From Clostridiales bacterium (GTDB taxonomy: Bacteria > Bacillota > Clostridia > Oscillospirales > Oscillospiraceae): DNA of 39,590 nucleotides. Location: assembly GCA_020860575.1 (NCBI GenBank), contig JAJBUB010000125.1:1-39590 (forward strand), in the 5' to 3' direction. How positions within the stretch are numbered: position 1 is the first letter of the stretch; each line of letters begins with the position of its first letter. Shown in pieces: positions 38,722 through 39,590 of the stretch. Made by a program: the position numbers and the translations under genes. A model generated the notes under the pieces. The model ran no database searches and was not told where the DNA came from. It was given only the letters and a program-made list of their open reading frames with translations.

Positions 38722-39590
38722 AAAACCGTTCTCCGGGCAGCTGTGGGTCTGTCTGACCGGCTGTGTATTTGGGACCATTCTGGTGGGCGTGCTGCTTATG
38801 CTGCTGCACTGGTATCTTCTATACCGCTTTCAGGTGGTTTCCATCGACCCCACCGATCTCCATCTCCCCTTTCTGGTCATTATCCCCATCAGCATTTTCA
38901 TCGGCACCTCTATCACTCTGCTGGTGGGACGGTTTATCATCCGCCCGGTCAAGAGCATCACCCATGCCTTTGACCGACTCTCCAAGGGGGATTTTTCCGT
39001 GCGGGTGCCTACGGACAGCAGGGTGAACGAGATACGGGAGACGTCGGAGCGGTTCAACGCCATGGTCTACGACCTGTCCCACATCGAGACCCTGCGCAAC
39101 GATTTCGTGGTCAACGTCTCCCATGAGTTCAAGACCCCTATCGCCGCTATCGAGGGCTACGCCACGCTGCTCCAGGACAGGAATCTCTCCCCCGAGCGGC
39201 GGGACTATTACCTGGACAAAATCATCGCCAACTCCCGGAGGCTCAGCGACCTGTCCAGCAATGTGCTGACCCTGTCCAAGCTGGAAAATCAGGAGACTGT
39301 CCTGCACCGGGCGGAGTACCGCCTGGATGAGCAGCTTCGCCGGGTCGTGTTGCTGCTGGAGAGCAAGTGGTCGGCAAAAAGGTTGGAGTTTGACATTCAG
39401 CTTCCCAATCTGCGCTTTTACGGAAACGAGCCGCTCTTAGATCAGGTGTGGCTCAACCTCCTGGACAACGCCATCAAGCACTCCACGGAGGGCGGGGTCA
39501 TCCGGGTGGGCTTGCAGAACGACGCCGACTGGGTGCCGGTGTCTGTGGCGGACGACGGAGACGGCATGACCGAGGAGGTTCAGAAGCACA
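38714..39590 (+). CDS. Sensor histidine kinase (two TM, HAMP, HisKA, HATPase), truncated at window end
   Basis: Not in ORF track because it runs off the window. MNKKPFSGQLWVCLTGCVFGTILVGVLLMLLHWYLLYRFQVVSIDPTDLHLPFLVIIPISIFIGTSITLLVGRFIIRPVKSI...VVNVSHEFKTPIAAIEGYATLL...DQVWLNLLDNAIKHS. Confidence 0.95.
   Translation, partial: MNKKPFSGQLWVCLTGCVFGTILVGVLLMLLHWYLLYRFQVVSIDPTDLHLPFLVIIPISIFIGTSITLLVGRFIIRPVKSITHAFDRLSKGDFSVRVPTDSRVNEIRETSERFNAMVYDLSHIETLRNDFVVNVSHEFKTPIAAIEGYATLLQDRNLSPERRDYYLDKIIANSRRLSDLSSNVLTLSKLENQETVLHRAEYRLDEQLRRVVLLLESKWSAKRLEFDIQLPNLRFYGNEPLLDQVWLNLLDNAIKHSTEGGVIRVGLQNDADWVPVSVADDGDGMTEEVQKH

Overview
The window is a GC-rich, gene-dense piece of a low-GC-lineage (Firmicutes) spore-former chromosome. 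Gene content (spoVAD/spoVAE, Trk K+ uptake, T-box trp operon, nusA-infB operon) suggests an Oscillospiraceae-like Clostridia, but that is inference. It runs: 3' part of ychF; an orphan fumarase/tartrate-dehydratase beta-subunit gene with a DivIVA-like gene; tRNA-Arg(CCG); an M42 peptidase; spoVAD-spoVAE; a T-box leader and complete trpEGDCFBA operon; a rimP-nusA-ylxR-ylxQ-infB-rbfA-nrnA-truB-ribF operon; trkA-trkH; galK-galT plus two small uncharacterised membrane proteins; rpe; an HD-domain gene convergent with an RNase M5-like TOPRIM gene and holA; an Rrf2/IscR-like regulator with a membrane-anchored HMA protein; a CapD-type polysaccharide gene with a structured leader; a 1284-aa fused ABC transporter/permease; and a divergent two-component system. 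No CRISPR array, prophage or transposase was seen. The strongest second-look items are: (1) the ABC transporter, whose very large extracytoplasmic domain carries pentapeptide-like repeats, three copies of a helical module and six back-to-back 15-residue repeats; (2) its divergent pairing with a histidine kinase that has almost no extracellular domain; (3) the trp T-box, whose UGGC bulge suits tRNA-Trp but whose specifier is not an obvious UGG; and (4) a leader before infB with two mutually exclusive strong folds.
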